Assembly (NCBI RefSeq): GCF_023856365.1
Contig: NW_026042410.1
Location: 62,001-126,000 of the forward strand
Length of the DNA: 64,000 bases
Source of the DNA: Brienomyrus brachyistius
Lineage: Eukaryota > Chordata > Actinopteri > Osteoglossiformes > Mormyridae
Direction of reading: 5' to 3'
Below are positions 1 to 11,889 of the stretch, in pieces. A model generated the notes under the pieces. That model was not told where the DNA came from. It saw nothing but the letters and a program-made list of their open reading frames with translations, and did no database searches. The first letter of the stretch is position 1. The number at the start of each line of letters is the position of its first letter. The position numbers and the translations under genes are program-made.

Positions 1-542
1 CACAAACTGCCGCACAGGACATCTGCCTGTGAACGGAATCATTTGTTCATCCACACAAGCCTTCTTTGGTTTTGGCAAACTAAGGCATCCTTGCTGTACT
101 CTTTTTAAGAGAGGTCTCACTCTCCAGAGGACATCATTTCTCTTATCCTCATCAGACACATTCAGATCATTTGTGACTTTGATCGATTGTCTAATCTTGA
201 AAAACCTGTCTCGTGTCATTGTATTGGCTATAATTGGGACTCTTGTCTTTGATGCCCAGTACATCCGGATCCTAGGGTAGCTGAGACATGCCATGTACAT
301 TGACATGCCAAAGAAGGTTTTGATTTCTTCTGGAGTGGTTTTCAAACTAGCTCCAGAGATAAGCACCTCCCGTTGGTTTGTGTTCTCAGAGATGTTTATA
401 AAATCTTGGTCATCTATGTATTGTTTGAAGTAATCATAGGGCCTCCAGTCTTGGTGGGGGTGACCAGTTTTGCCCAGTAAATTGTCCTCCACAACAGGGT
501 TGAAACTGTTGAATAAAGGAGATACTAATTTTAATGCAATCC
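1..542 (-). mobile_element. piggyBac-type transposase catalytic domain, partial, runs off the window
   Basis: Read on the minus strand this stretch is open without a stop and continues beyond position 1. The translation passes in order through [52 protein letters not shown] and [11 protein letters not shown]. That is the order seen in the piggyBac/PGBD transposase domain (DDE_Tnp_1_7), and the Asp of VDEQMIPF should be the first catalytic residue. The other catalytic residues lie outside the window. The open frame suggests a young copy or a domesticated PGBD-like gene; flanking TTAA sites could not be tested. Confidence 0.85.
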
Positions 543-645
543 CTGTAATTTCATTTATACTTTTACATTCTCTTTCTCCCTCATTCTCTTTCTGCATGTG
601 TGTGTGTGTGGACAACATTTTCAACATCACATCTCCCTGGCTTAC

Positions 646-872
646 GCATTGCTCCTCATCCATAATGTGCGCTCATTGTTCTCAGCTTGCTCCTGCGCGG
701 GCTCCTCAACAGTTGAAACATCCTCCTCTGAGCTTTCCCCTTGCTGTTCTACTGTCTGCCCCTCCAGCTCATCTCCTGACAGCTCTATGTCTGACTCCCC
801 TGCATCAATCCTCAGCAACATCCTCTCTACCTTACTCATCACCTGGCTTTCTGTTTTGTGAATAATGGTCAA
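646..872 (-). CDS. acidic N-terminal exon of the piggyBac-type transposase
   Basis: An ATG at 872 opens a 75-codon acidic segment containing [16 protein letters not shown], typical of PGBD N-termini. It ends at a GTAAGC donor (645-640), and an ATTACAG acceptor ends at 543, which would make a 103-bp intron before the catalytic domain. By my count exon 1 leaves two bases and the next frame also needs two, so this simple splice does not keep the frame. Either another splice site is used or there is a small indel. Confidence 0.55.
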
Positions 873-1349
873 AATGAGAATTAGTAAGTCCTGCTGTCCT
901 CTCCAGAGGACATTGAATACAAGTTGTGTTTTCGAAGGGTTAAATTCACTGCATGTGTTTGAAATCTTATTAAAATTAAGTTAAGACTCTCAAAATAAAG
1001 AAACAATTTTATTTTTGACAGCACAGACATTTTTTATATGAAATAATAAGCATTTACCTCTCCTAGTGCCGTAAAATGTGGCTGATGCAATGCCAGCCAT
1101 TTTGAAAAGGCAGTACATGTGCTCAGTAAGCCCCTCCCCTCTCTAGTGACATCATTAGAAAGCCCAGGATGTCTCCTTGAGAGTACAGTAGGACTGAATT
1201 AGATTAGTCAAATGCCATTTAAAATAAAATGACCATAATCATGTCCCCTACAGAGGACAAAAATGAATTACCGGGACTCAGGAGGATACGTCCAATGATG
1301 ACATTCACACCGTCTCCAGGGTGATGTTCCCTGACTCGCAGGGTCACTT
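873..1349. other. no gene recognised between the piggyBac and hAT-like remnants
   Basis: AT-rich DNA with two copies of a CAGAGGAC motif (about 906 and 1252). One may be a subterminal piggyBac sequence, but no terminal inverted repeat could be shown. Confidence 0.3.
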
Positions 1350-3469
1350 GTGGTAAAGATAAAACCGCTTTTCTTGCGCGATTTGGACTCGCTCCATATA
1401 TTAAAAGGGAGCTTCGTTGTCATGTTTGACGTAAGTATGAACAGGACCATCAAAAGAAAACAACTGGATGTGCATGTCAGGTATTGGGTGAATTATGAGA
1501 ATGGCTCTCGAGTGCAGTCCTGGTTCTGGGATCACAGTACATGAGCCACTCCACCGCTGAAGACTTACTGGAGAAGTTTAAGGTAAGCCATTCAATAACA
1601 TTTAAACTCATTAACGAACCCATGATTTTTAAATATCCATGGTTTATCTTTACATGTGTTTAAATGGGAGAACCATATTTATTGGTAAGCATATTTTAAA
1701 GATTTTATTGCTGCTTCATGGCTTTTGCTGCAAAAAAAATAGTTCATTGAGGAAATAGAATGTTTAAGTGTTGTGTAGCAACATGTACAGCTGTTGTACA
1801 GGCAAAAACTCTGGCTCAGTCCAAAGGAGGTGGATATAGGAATGGCTGTCATCAAGGTGGGACTTCTGTGAATTCACTGGTATCTTTACATACAAATGTA
1901 TCAAACAATTGTGAAGTAAAAAATATGTGAATAACATGGAGTTTGAGCTGGTTTGATATGTACAGCTGAGGTAGTGTTAACCTTGGGCTGAGTGTGCAGA
2001 AAGATTCTGGAAATTTGACAAACCATCTTTTTGTCAGAGACAGTCAGGAGCCAAAGGCAGTGGAAGTGACCTTGGTGTCCTTCAGATTAAAAAAAATTGC
2101 CAGATTGTGCTCTCAAAAATGTGCAAAAAGGCCTTGGATAAATGCCCTCTGAAGTACTCGATTGTACATGAGATGACGTGCTTGGACCCAAACAAAATGC
2201 ACACCAGCCAGATAACTGCCAGCAGAAAAGGAGAAATCTCATGCAGAAGTTTGCGCAGGAGAATCGGTTGGCAGGCAGGATATCTGCTGGTAAATCATAG
2301 GATAAGAATAGGATAGTTCAGAATATTATTTTTAAATTATGCTTTTCTTTTTTCACATCTAACTGAATCAGGGACGGATTACAAACCGGGTTAGCGGGGC
2401 CGCTGCCCAGGGGCCCTTGGGGTGCAGGGGGCCCGTGGGCCCCAAGCCCAAAACAATTTGCAACGCTTATCAGCAATGTATTTTCGTTTGTCTATTTTAG
2501 AGGGCCTACATTCTTTGATCCTCTGCCTACAAGGTCCCCTGACCCTATAGGGAGGGTGTTTGGCTGCCAAGGGCCCTTGACTTGTGGTGGTTGTGGTGGT
2601 GGTGCAGGTGGTGGTGGTGGGGGGGGGCCTCGCGAACGTTTTACCCAGGGGCCCACACAACCCATAATCCGTCCCTGAACTGAATAGTGTTAACACGTAG
2701 ATTTTAGCAGTATTTAGAAGACCGACTCTTGGTGTTTGAAAAGAAGCATCAGCCCAGTTATATTTTCTTTGATGAGCCTAGAGATATCTCAAGATTAAAT
2801 TAAAATGATTGCACATTTATGGTATCATAGGAAAATTGGGTTATAAATCACTTTCCTATTCTACATGTGATTCTGTGTATTGACATTGTTGATCTGCATC
2901 TAATCTACTGTAATTAATGTAATTACAGGTGATGCAATATCCCAGCAGTCTGATAATCACCTGCACAATGAGGCAAAAGGCTTGGATTTTATATCCTTCA
3001 TTCCTTCAGCACCATCCAAAGTTGATGTCTTTTTACATCAAAAAGTTAGTGGGCCTTATCCTGACCTCTGGATGTTCTGCAAGAACTTGCTGCTGCTGTC
3101 CTATGGGCAAGCCGAAGTGGAACGAATAGAGGTGGAGACCTGCAACTTATCAGAGGAAACAGTTGTTGCACAGAGGCTTATATGCGACCATGTCAGAGTG
3201 TGTGGGGGAGCAACCAAAGCGCCTCTGACCAAAGGTGAAAGATGAGCGAAAAGCAAAAAAGAAAACTTGAGGAACTCAAGAGGAAGAGAGTCTCACTGGA
3301 AAGTGTATGTGAGAGTTTACAAAAGGATGCTGAGCACATGGCAGAGGAAGCAGAGAGTGCTGCTGGAACCAAAAGGGCAACATTACTTACCAAGTCCAAT
3401 ACTCTGAGCCGACGAGCGAAGGAGGAGAAAGAGCAGTTGGTGGTCTTAAATGCAGATACTGAAGAATAG
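1350..3469 (+). pseudogene. hAT-like transposase pseudogene that keeps its introns
   Basis: Three colinear blocks belong to one transposase-like protein. Block 1 (1350-1582) has VHVRYW and then, in another frame, HSTAEDLLEKF, ending at a GTAAGC donor. Block 2 (about 2027-2289) includes KCPLKYSIVHEMTCLDPNKM and changes frame near 2220. Block 3 (2929-3469) has DTHL-less text FLHQKVSGPYPDLW and LLLLSYGQAEVER followed by AQRLICDHV and a Lys/Glu-rich tail. The YPDLW...LLLLSYGQ pattern resembles the hAT C-terminal dimerisation region. Intron 2290-2928 keeps matching phase. Two or more frameshifts and a small deletion after VER show it is not functional. The family name is inferred from motif memory. 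Confidence 0.5.
2369..2677. mobile_element. 309-bp non-autonomous hAT element (MITE) in the pseudogene intron
   Basis: The element starts CAGGGACGGATTA and ends with its exact reverse complement TAATCCGTCCCTG, a 13-bp terminal inverted repeat. It is flanked by an identical 8-bp duplication AACTGAAT (2361-2368 and 2678-2685), the hAT signature. It has no transposase. The inside is rich in GGGGCCC and contains a (GTGGTG)-like run near 2585-2625. Confidence 0.88.
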
Positions 3470-4700
3470 GCTACTGAACTGTGACTCCTAACACATCAAG
3501 AGTGAATCGGTGGAAACAAAAATATTTAGGTTCTTTGCATTTTTGGAGTATTTTACTTTCTGTGCCTGTTTGTACATTGTTCACAGCCATAATACTTTAT
3601 AATTACAAGGTAGTTTTATGTTAGAGCTCTTGCTCCAATAAATATGTGCCTTGTAATTAACTAAATTCTAGGCTATTCAGTTTTTTTTGCCCTCGTGATG
3701 GTCGTGGGTTGTGAAAAAAGCCTTCTTCTTAGGGGTACCGCTGGGGCCAGCCGGGCGTATGTCGTGGCTTCAGTGAGTACTTATGTTTGTCATGCTGCCT
3801 GTGTACTTTATAGCGGCACAACATATTTCTGCAAATTGCATGCGTCAAATTGTCTGTCTCTCTTAAAAAATATGAAGTGTCACCAAAATTTTAAACGGGG
3901 AATCAATCTCAATGAAAAATATTCGTCAAGTAACGTTTCTAAAATAATATAGACATACTAATAATTATATATTAATAAATCGGATGAACGATGCATCCCA
4001 AATTGTATCCGCTGCGCACTTCTTAATCAGGGCAATCGCATCGTGGAGGTTTCTGCAGACGCCCAAAAAGACTTACTTAAGAAAACTGTTGCATGATAAT
4101 TTGTACCATTTTCAAGGGTGGGGGGCGTGCAGTAGATGCCCCCTTTATTTTTGTGCTTCTGCCGTTCAAACCGAGCAGCACTGAGTTTGTCATGGCACCT
4201 GACGCCAAATCTACTGCTTAGCTGCTACAGACAGAACTATCTTCAAATCACCACTAGGGGGTGTCAATGCTGCAGCTTCGTTCTATGGTTGATCTTTTTC
4301 AAAAACAGTTTTTTTTCTCTCTCTCCACATAATCAACTTAACTGATTAGCGTGCTTTCATAGTAATGGTTTTTAATCCGTGTTAATCTTCTGAACAATGA
4401 CTAGTAAAGGTTCTATGAGGTTGTCCTACTTACTATGGATTTTAAGTTTTTTATCAAGGTGTTAAAACGTACCACAGTTGCCAGTCCTGTGTTTTATGTC
4501 TAGCAATTTGTACAGTTTCTTCAGTATAAACACATGCCATGATCTGTGAGAATCTCCTCCAGAACTCTGCATTTCCTCAAGATCTTTTTGTAATATTGCA
4601 TCATGGCACTGCTCAGAACAACACAGATGGTGCATAACAACACAAGGGAGTACAAGACAACATGGTGCAGAAACAGTGCGATACAAAGCAGGACAAAACT
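3470..4700. other. no gene recognised
   Basis: Mostly AT-rich DNA with short ORFs that resemble no known protein. A CCACTAGGGGG motif at about 4252 is close to the CTCF core but scores only about 12 of 14. Confidence 0.3.
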
Positions 4701-4714
4701 GGATGATACGTGGT

Positions 4715-5010
4715 CAGTGGTGGATAAAGTGCAGTAACAGCTGTACAGTGCAGCTGCCGTGGAAATGACTGTTACAGGGGATGCAAAAGCTGCAGGTTTG
4801 AATTGTTTGGCGAATGAAGCTGTTCATGAATCTGCTAGTCAGTGTTTGTGGATGGTGGTCAGAGTCCTGGATTATAGACTGAACCTTGTTACTGTGGCAG
4901 TTAAAGTACAGCTGGTCAATGGAGGGCAGTTCAGTGCGAATGATGTTCTTAACAGACTTCGCAATGTACTGCCTTCCTGTCATGTGGCTCCACCATACCA
5001 TAGTACTACT
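4715..5010 (-). mobile_element. LINE reverse-transcriptase C-terminal remnant (Rex1-like)
   Basis: On the minus strand an ORF reads SVKNIIRTELPSIDQLY followed by a degraded region. This resembles the conserved C-terminal segment (..GTxLPSLxxLY..) downstream of the reverse transcriptase in fish Rex1-like LINEs. It is short and 5'-truncated, and the assignment rests on this motif only. Confidence 0.4.
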
Positions 5011-5019
5011 GTAAGAACT

Positions 5020-6027
5020 AGGGATGTAACGATACATTCAACTCACCATTTGATACGATTCACGATTCTGAGTTCACGATACAATTTTCTCATTTTTTGC
5101 AGAATGAGCTGCAGACAAATATATTCAAAAATATTCTTATATTTATCTTTCTGAACTGTTGACACTGTTGTGAACAGTGCAACTGAATTTGAATAAAATA
5201 CTGTTGAAAAAAATCCCAAATCAAAATAAGTAAATAAAAAAAAATAAATCAAATAAATAAGCTAAGGTTTGCATGTGCAGCTTTTTAGCGTGCTTTGCCC
5301 TTTTAATAATCTTCACTCAGCTCACGGTGGTGCCAGTGGACCTGTTTGTGTATGTTATCAGTCTATTACAATGTTTGCATGCAGTTTATGTCTTGTCTGT
5401 GCTTTTCTCGCTGTTTCCTCCTCGTTTGTGATTACCGGAAAGCTAATATGCTGCCACACCGCCAATTGAAGATCGGGCGGTGCGTCCATCCATCCATTTT
5501 CTGAAACCACTTAATCCCAACTGAGATCGCGGGGGAGACCGGAGCCTATCCCGGGAACAAGGGGCGCAGACAGGAACCAAGCCCAGGCAGTCACCTACAC
5601 ACCGCAGGTCGCACACACTCACACAACTACAGGGCCAATTTAGACTCACCAGTCAACCTATCCTGCATGCTTTTGGACCGTGGGAGGAACCTGGAGTCCC
5701 CGGCGAAAACGGGGAGAGCATGCGAACTCCACACAGAAAGGGCCCTGGACCGAAGCCAGCACTAACCACTGTGCCGTCCTCAGTTTCAAATTCATTCATC
5801 ATCTCGCGTTCGCTCAAAACCAAAAACTGACGTACGATGTCGACGTGATACGCAGTGACATCTGACGTCAAACTCACATTGTGAAATCAAATGTAATATT
5901 ACACCAGTTTTTCTGTTAAAGTACTGTGAAGTACTCCTACAATAGTGATTCATTTTCCACATCAGCCGGTTTAAATCTTCATGCATTTGCACCGATTTTT
6001 AACTGATTTGTGATTCATCATTACATG
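5020..6027. mobile_element. possible decayed hAT-like element split by a SINE
   Basis: The left end reads GGGATGTAACGATACATTCA; near 6000-6025 the reverse strand reads GGCATGTAATGATGAATCA, an imperfect inverted repeat of the type common at fish hAT MITE ends. A SINE lies inside (5485-5779). No target duplication was found, so the limits are uncertain. Confidence 0.3.
5485..5779 (-). mobile_element. tRNA-derived SINE, older diverged subfamily
   Basis: Starts with the TCCATCCATCCATTTTCTGA tail and ends with the reverse complement of a tRNA-like head (...CACTAACCACTGTGCCGTCC). The body (GAGCCTATCCCGGGAACAAG, GCATGCTTTTGGACCGTGGG) matches the younger SINEs in this window with many differences. 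Confidence 0.75.
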
Positions 6028-6359
6028 CCAGGGCCAGCAGCTCTGCATGGCTCGACCCTCATAAACATTCTCCACACATGCTGTTCAGGCAGTGGCCACA
6101 GAAATTCCCCCAGTGAACTTTATGCTTTCTGTCGGAGAGTATGCTGTGTTCTGGCCTTAAACCCTGCATACTACTTTGCAGACTTTGATCCTCTTAACAA
6201 CAATTGGCATTTCTGGTGGCTGAATATCCATCCATCCGTCATCCAACTGCATGCTTAAAAGCTGTGAATAATAGTAATAATTCTTAAAATTGCAACTATC
6301 TAGAATTTCAGCCTAGTTACTCAGCTAAATTACTATTTAAACCTAGAATAATTTCTATA

Positions 6360-6714
6360 AGGGGCGGCATGGTGGTGCAGTGGTTAGCACTGTCGCCTCA
6401 CACCTCTGGGACCCGGGTTCGTGTCTCCGCCTGGGTCACATGTGTGTGGAGTTTGCATGTTCTCCCCATGTCGTTGTGGGGTTTCCTCTGGGTACTCCGG
6501 TTTCCCCCCACAGTCCAAAAACATGCTGGGGCTAATTGGAGTTGCTGAATTGCCCGTAGGTGTGTGTGTGTGAGTGGATGGTGTGTGAGTGTGCCCTGCG
6601 ATGGGCTGGCCCCCCATCCTGGGTTGTTCCCTGCCTCGTGCCCATTGATTCTGGGATAGGCTCCGGACCCCCCGCGACCCAATAGGATAAGCGGTTTGGA
6701 AAATGGATGGATGG
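6360..6714 (+). mobile_element. full-length tRNA-derived SINE (CATC-tailed family)
   Basis: The head GGGGCGGCATGGTGGTGCAG contains an A-box-like GGTGCAGTGG, and a B-box-like GGTTCGTGTC follows about 40 bp later, so it is RNA polymerase III type. The body ends in GGATGGATGGAT. A 12-bp target duplication ATAATTTCTATA flanks it (6348-6359 and 6715-6726). The family resembles HE1-type SINE2/tRNA elements, but the exact name is not certain. Confidence 0.9.
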
Positions 6715-6904
6715 ATAATTTCTATATGTGTGATAGAATCAAAAAATATTTTGTTTTACATATAAATCTTCACAAGGTGTATTACACATGGTATTCCCCA
6801 GACACCGCCACCCCAACAGATGCTTTGTTTGTTAAGACAATAGCTCAGAAAGTGGTTGATCGATCTTTTGCAGCTTTTACCAAGGTTTGTACAAGCCAAA
6901 ATTA

Positions 6905-7620
6905 AATTTTGAAACGGATCCCTGCCACACCCTGCCCTCCTGAACCTCCCGTTTCCTCCCTAGTGTGGTATAACGTGCCATGCCTGTTCCGCGTTTGTTT
7001 TACCTCTCCTTCCTGCCCTTGTGTTACTCATTTCAGGTGCCTCTAGTTTGCTCCCTGCTTAGCCTTGTATAAATGTGCTTCTCAGTCCTGCCTTTAATGT
7101 TGCTGCTGCTGTTTGCCTGTGTGTTCTTCCCTGCTTATGATTCCCCCGTGATCCAGTTGTGATCCAGTTGTCTTCATATCATGTATTCACATTCCTCAGC
7201 TGAGAGTGAACAAAGTTCTGTGGAAAGTATCTGACTACAGATAGACTTTCACCCAGTTCTCTGCGGGAGCTCTGATTACAGAGTGACTCCCCGACTACTT
7301 CTGAAGCCCTTCCTTAAGTATCCAGACCAGGTGATGGCATGTTTCTGAAGACTGACTAATTTCGGTCAATGGTTAATTTTAGGGGCATTGCTGACCTTGG
7401 TTCTCAAGTCCCCAGCCAATCAGATCACTTTAGGGGGTGGTTGTAATTCCCTTGTTCTACCATGAGAGAATCTCTCTCAGTTTGGTGGGTTGAGCCGAAG
7501 TTTCTGTATTTCTCTTAGGAAAAGCTATACTGCCTTAAATCTGAGAGTATAATACTCCTCGTCTCATGCCTATTCAAACGAGACCAAACATGCGTGTATT
7601 TGTCCCTAACATCTATGTGT
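6905..7620. other. possible LTR-derived DNA, no gene
   Basis: Pyrimidine-rich DNA with a TATA-like TTGTATAAATGTGC (about 7068) and a TGTGATCC...CCTAACA span (about 7155-7611) that could be an old LTR. No matching target duplication or partner LTR was found. Confidence 0.25.
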
Positions 7621-7929
7621 GCTGAGTTATCCTGTTTATAGTGGAAAAGGTGTCTGTGTCTGGAGGCTGACAGCTGTTGTTGCTGTGGATTGATTGTGGA
7701 ACTCTGGTCACTCCGGGGGTGAAAGGTCTTGCTTTTTCTGTGCTGCTCCAGTTATTCCTATCCAGTCTCTCAGGAGCCGGCAGGCCTTTGCCTTCCTTAA
7801 AAGGGGTGGTTTGACGAGTTGAGTCCAGTCTTGCCTGGGCCAGCGGAGCTCTGAAATAGACTGATGCAGGCTGATCAGAGTTGGGGCCTGCAGGACCTAT
7901 AAGTTTTATGTCCTTACAGAATGTAAGTG

Positions 7930-9262
7930 GCATCATACTAAACTAGTGGTGTTCGAACTAGCATGGAAAGAGGCTATGGGTAGCTACAAAAAGGCTCTTA
8001 GTGCCGCCAAATCATCTAGTATCTATCAGAACTAATTGAAATAAACAAAAATAATCCTAGATTCCTATTTACTATGGTGTCCAAGCTGACTAATAACCAG
8101 ACCACTGGTTATTTTCCAGTGACGACTTTATGAAACTTTTTGACCAAAAATATGCTCAATTAAACAGAACATTTTGAATATTGAATATTGGTTAACCAGT
8201 CAGAACTGATGTACTTAATTTTATCTTCAAATTCATCTACTTGTATGCTAGAACCTGTTCCATCAAAATTATTCAGCGATGCTCCCAGCATTGATTGAAC
8301 CGCTACTAGCAATAGTTAAACTAAAACATATAATCATATTACCCCAATTTTATCTTCACTGCACTGGCTGCCAGTTAGATTTCGTGTTGACTACAAAACA
8401 CTGCTCTTAACCTATAAAGCTGTAAATGGTCTTGCACCGCAGTATGTGAGTGACCTCATTTGCGTTCCGAATCATACACTTAGATGACGAGATGGAGGTA
8501 TTCTATCCGTACCCAGAATAAAGAACATTACCTTTGGGGGAAGAGCATTTGCTCATAAAGCACCACAGCTATGGAATAAACTTCCTATTAGTGTTCGGAA
8601 CTCAGACACAATCTCTGCTTTTAAGTCAAGGCTTAAGATGTACCTCTTTCGCCAGTCTTTTGGATAGTTAAATCTTCTTTTCTAAGGTGAATGGGAAATC
8701 TGGAGGTTCATAGTTATTTGAGATTGAAGGGGAAAGGGGGGATTGGTGCTGTCGTCCTGCCACTCTCGCCGATCACTTAAGCTGTGGATGGGAGGTGGCT
8801 TGACGCCAAAACCTCTGTAAACCCTCATGCCTGTGCTTCCTTCCAGGTCACTCTTTTAGGCAGGCTGTCATAGTTGCTTTAGTCCTGCCGGTTAGGTGTA
8901 GGGCAATAACTCTTCTCCATCTTCTCTTTTTCGAGCTGATACCGAGCCGACTACACCGTGTGAACCCGCACCTGGACTCCTGGATATAACTACATGAAAC
9001 CAACTGGGACTTTATAACTATATGAACTCTAATGAATGTCAATGTAAATGCAGTTTCATGCTCCTTGGTCGCCCAGAGGAGGATGGGGTCCCCTTCTGAG
9101 TCTAGGTTCCACTCAAGGTTTCTTCCTGCTAGAGGGAGTTTCCTTGCCACTGTCGCCTCAGGCTTGCTTGGTGGGGTTCTGGCCGGTTAAATGTAAAGTG
9201 CTTTGTGACAATGCATGTCGTTAAAAGCGCTATATAAATAAAATTGAATTGAATTGAAGTGC
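7930..9262 (+). mobile_element. L2-like LINE, 5'-truncated and internally deleted
   Basis: Broken frames read AWKEAMGSYKKALSAAKSS and later SLHWLPVRFRVDYKTLLL, GLAPQYVSDL and GGRAFAHKAPQLWNKLP. These are segments before and after the reverse transcriptase of L2/Jockey-group LINEs. The catalytic palm is missing. The 3' UTR ends in AAAGTGCTTTGTGAC...ATAAATAAAATTGAATTGAA, a usual LINE tail. It abuts a CR1 copy of opposite strand. Confidence 0.7.
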
Positions 9263-9264
9263 TT

Positions 9265-10870
9265 CCTCAGATTCATTTTTAAATGTTCTCCAGCTAATTT
9301 CCACTATGGCCACGAGTTCTAGTATTTTAAATTAATATTGAAATGGTCATTTGGCTGAACAGCATCCCGACCTGTTAGAATCTTATATACCTGGATCATG
9401 TCCCCCCATAGTCTCCTTTGCTTGAGGCTAAACAGATTCAGCTCAGCGAACCTCTCCTCATAAGACATTCCTCTAAGTGCAGGAATCATTCTAGTCATCC
9501 TACGTTGCACCTTTTCCAAGGCAGCAATGTCCTTCTGAAGGTATGGTGACCAAACCTGCACACAGTATTCTAGGTGGGATCTTACCAAGGAATTATATAA
9601 TCGTAGCATCACTTCTCTTGACTTACATCTCTAGGTGTGTGGAGTTTAATCCAACATCCTTTTGCCTTTTTTTAATGCTTCCCCACACTGGCAAGAGTGG
9701 GACATGGAAGTATCAACATACACACCGAGATCTTTCTCGTAATCAGCTACCTTTATTTCAGTGGAACCCATAAAATATCTGTACTTTACTATATTTACTA
9801 TATTTCTGCTCCCTGCATGGATTACCTTATATTTATCTATGTTAAATTTCATCTGCCACGTATGAGCCCAGTCGCTAATTAAATCCAGATCCTGTTGTAG
9901 CCTCTCTGGACATGAGACATGATCTAACATCAATCAGAAGATACCACACCAGCAGATAATGATTTCTGGAATAGTAAAGTTAAAGGTTGGCTAATAATAC
10001 CCCTCATCTCTTTTAAAACTATAGATAAGATGCCATCAGGGCCTTGCGATTTATTTATTTTGAGCTTAGCTAGGCTTTGTACCACATCAGCCTCAGTTAT
10101 ACATATATTGGTCATAGACATCGTTGTATTTGTACTAAATGGTGGTAAGCTATTCTACTGTGAACAGCCATTGTAAAATAATCATTAAACTCATTTATAT
10201 CAATTTCATTTTCAATTATAAGGCCCTTACTATCCTGCAAATGAGTGATTTTCAGCTTTTAGAGCTCTTTCGGAGTTAAAATATTGGAAGAAACTTTTAA
10301 CGTCATCCTTATAACTGTTATTAACTAAACCTGTAGACTTAGATACTCCTGCTTTATTTTGAAATCATTAGTTAATTTCCATTTGTGGAAGAAAGCCCTT
10401 TTGCTCCTGACTTTATTCTTAATTTTCGTAGTAAACCACCTGTGACATCGCGTGCTGGACGAACAGGCAGGAAGCGAGGAATCAAGGATCCGGGAAACGG
10501 AGAGTCGGGAATGAGGGTTTATTGATGAAAACAGGTACCAACAGCGAGAGATTTCAATGACAGGACTGGGGAAACAGACTTGAATGTGGACTAAATACAC
10601 AGGACTACTCAAACTGACAGAAAACAGCTGGTTACAATCGGGGCAGCACACATGGTTAATGAGGGGGCGTGGCACACACGAGGATCGTACAAGCAGGTCA
10701 TGACACCAGCTTGGTTGCAGTTTCCTAGATTTAGTTTTTCTGGAAACGGGTATGAAGTTCTTTTGCACTTGCAACAATGTGCTTTTAAAAAATTCCCATG
10801 CCTCTTCCACAGTATTGCTATTTAACTCCATCCGATTTACAGTTTCTAGTTTCAGTCTCATACCATTGAA
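9265..10870 (-). mobile_element. CR1-like LINE lacking the reverse-transcriptase palm
   Basis: Minus-strand pieces read AFFHKWKLTNDFKIKQEYL, then LAKLKINKSQGPDGILS (10121-9930), then LQQDLDLISDWAHTWQMKFN, DYEKDLGVYVD and VRSHLEYCVQVWSPYLQKDI. The order matches CR1 ORF2. The stretch between GPDGILS and LQQDLDLIS, which should hold the FADD motif, is missing, and there are frameshifts. A solo LTR is nested at 10441-10705. Confidence 0.8.
10441..10705 (-). mobile_element. gypsy-type solo LTR nested in the CR1 LINE
   Basis: On the minus strand it begins TGTCATGACCTGCTTG and ends GCGATGTCACA, the same family as the LTR at 19678-19954 (shared GTGTGCCACGCCCCCTXATTA block, with X variable). Flanks are CCACC (10436-10440) and CCAGC (10706-10710), a 5-bp duplication with one change. 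It splits the CR1 reading frame at LQPSW/FTTK. No internal retrotransposon sequence is present. Confidence 0.8.
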
Positions 10871-10899
10871 TTACCCTTCCTAACATTGTATACTTTTGT

Positions 10900-11880
10900 T
10901 TTGGACTTGGTTGAAGACTCAGGCAGCAGGAGTTGCCCCAACGTTGGTATGTCCTTATCCATAAGGGGGAGTAAACGTTCTGGTTTCCCGACCTTATAGA
11001 TGAAGGAGTTGGGGGATGTTGCCAGTGACCTGCCGGATTCCAGGCAGAACAGGCCTCGCTATGCCACAGCCCTTCAGAGACTGGGCCTTCCGTGCAGAAC
11101 CTCTGCATCCAAATTAGACCAGTTGTTTAACAAAACCCTAAAATGGGGTTATTTTTGACATGGAACGGGACTTTGATTCAACAACCCATTACTTAGTTGC
11201 GGCAAGTACCCAATATCAAGTATAGCTGCAAAGAATCTGCCAGAGATTTTCAGAGAAGTTCCCCAGATGCATGGACTGGACTAAGGTGCGTCAGATTAAA
11301 CAGGAGCCTGGTAAATTCTGTGAGCCCCACGCCAAGTGACTGATGGAAACATACTCCAGCTACAGTGAGATGGACCCTCCAGCGGACCGAGAGTGGGATT
11401 CCCTCTGGGAGCGACAACTCGTGCAGTTGCTGGTGGATGAGCTGCAAACAGACATCAAGAAGGACTTCCAACCTCACAATCATTTACCAAACCACTTCAG
11501 GTAACTTGTAAAGATGTAGGTATTGGAGTATTCACACATTCATTTGCAGTGTCCACCTCCTGTCCGGTAAATTTGGCAGGACAAAATTTGAATAACCTAT
11601 AGGCCAGACTCATGAATGCGGCTGAACGAGTAAAGGTAGAACAGGTGGCCAATCCTGTTATACAGTCCTAGTAGATTGAGAACCACCTGATTGCAACTGT
11701 AGTTGGAATCAAGGGCTGAGCAGCATGGTGGCCTGGGGGACAATTATGAAAACACAGACCCACTGATATCCTTAAAACCCACAATCAAAAGAGGAGTCAG
11801 GATGGCCAGTGACATGTGCTGGCTAAATGGGGACAACAAAGAGAGAACAGAACAAGGCAGGGAGGGATTCTGACACAGGT
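10900..11880 (+). mobile_element. gypsy retrotransposon gag remnant
   Basis: Broken frames on the plus strand include SRQNRPRYATALQRLGLP, VRQIKQEPGKFCEPHAK and YSSYSEMDPPADREWDSLW, followed by DIKKDFQPHN. The same text occurs on the minus strand at 39027-40540. IKQEPGxxxxxYxxR-type segments are typical of gypsy gag. Stops and frameshifts make it non-functional. Confidence 0.6.
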
Positions 11881-11889
11881 GCCATGCTA

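Noticed and set aside
2391..2696. A 101-codon ORF on the minus strand
   Set aside because: It lies within the hAT MITE and is made of its low-complexity interior.
6371..6430. tRNA gene from A- and B-box-like motifs
   Set aside because: No cloverleaf could be folded around them and the same sequence recurs as a CATC-tailed SINE with target duplications.
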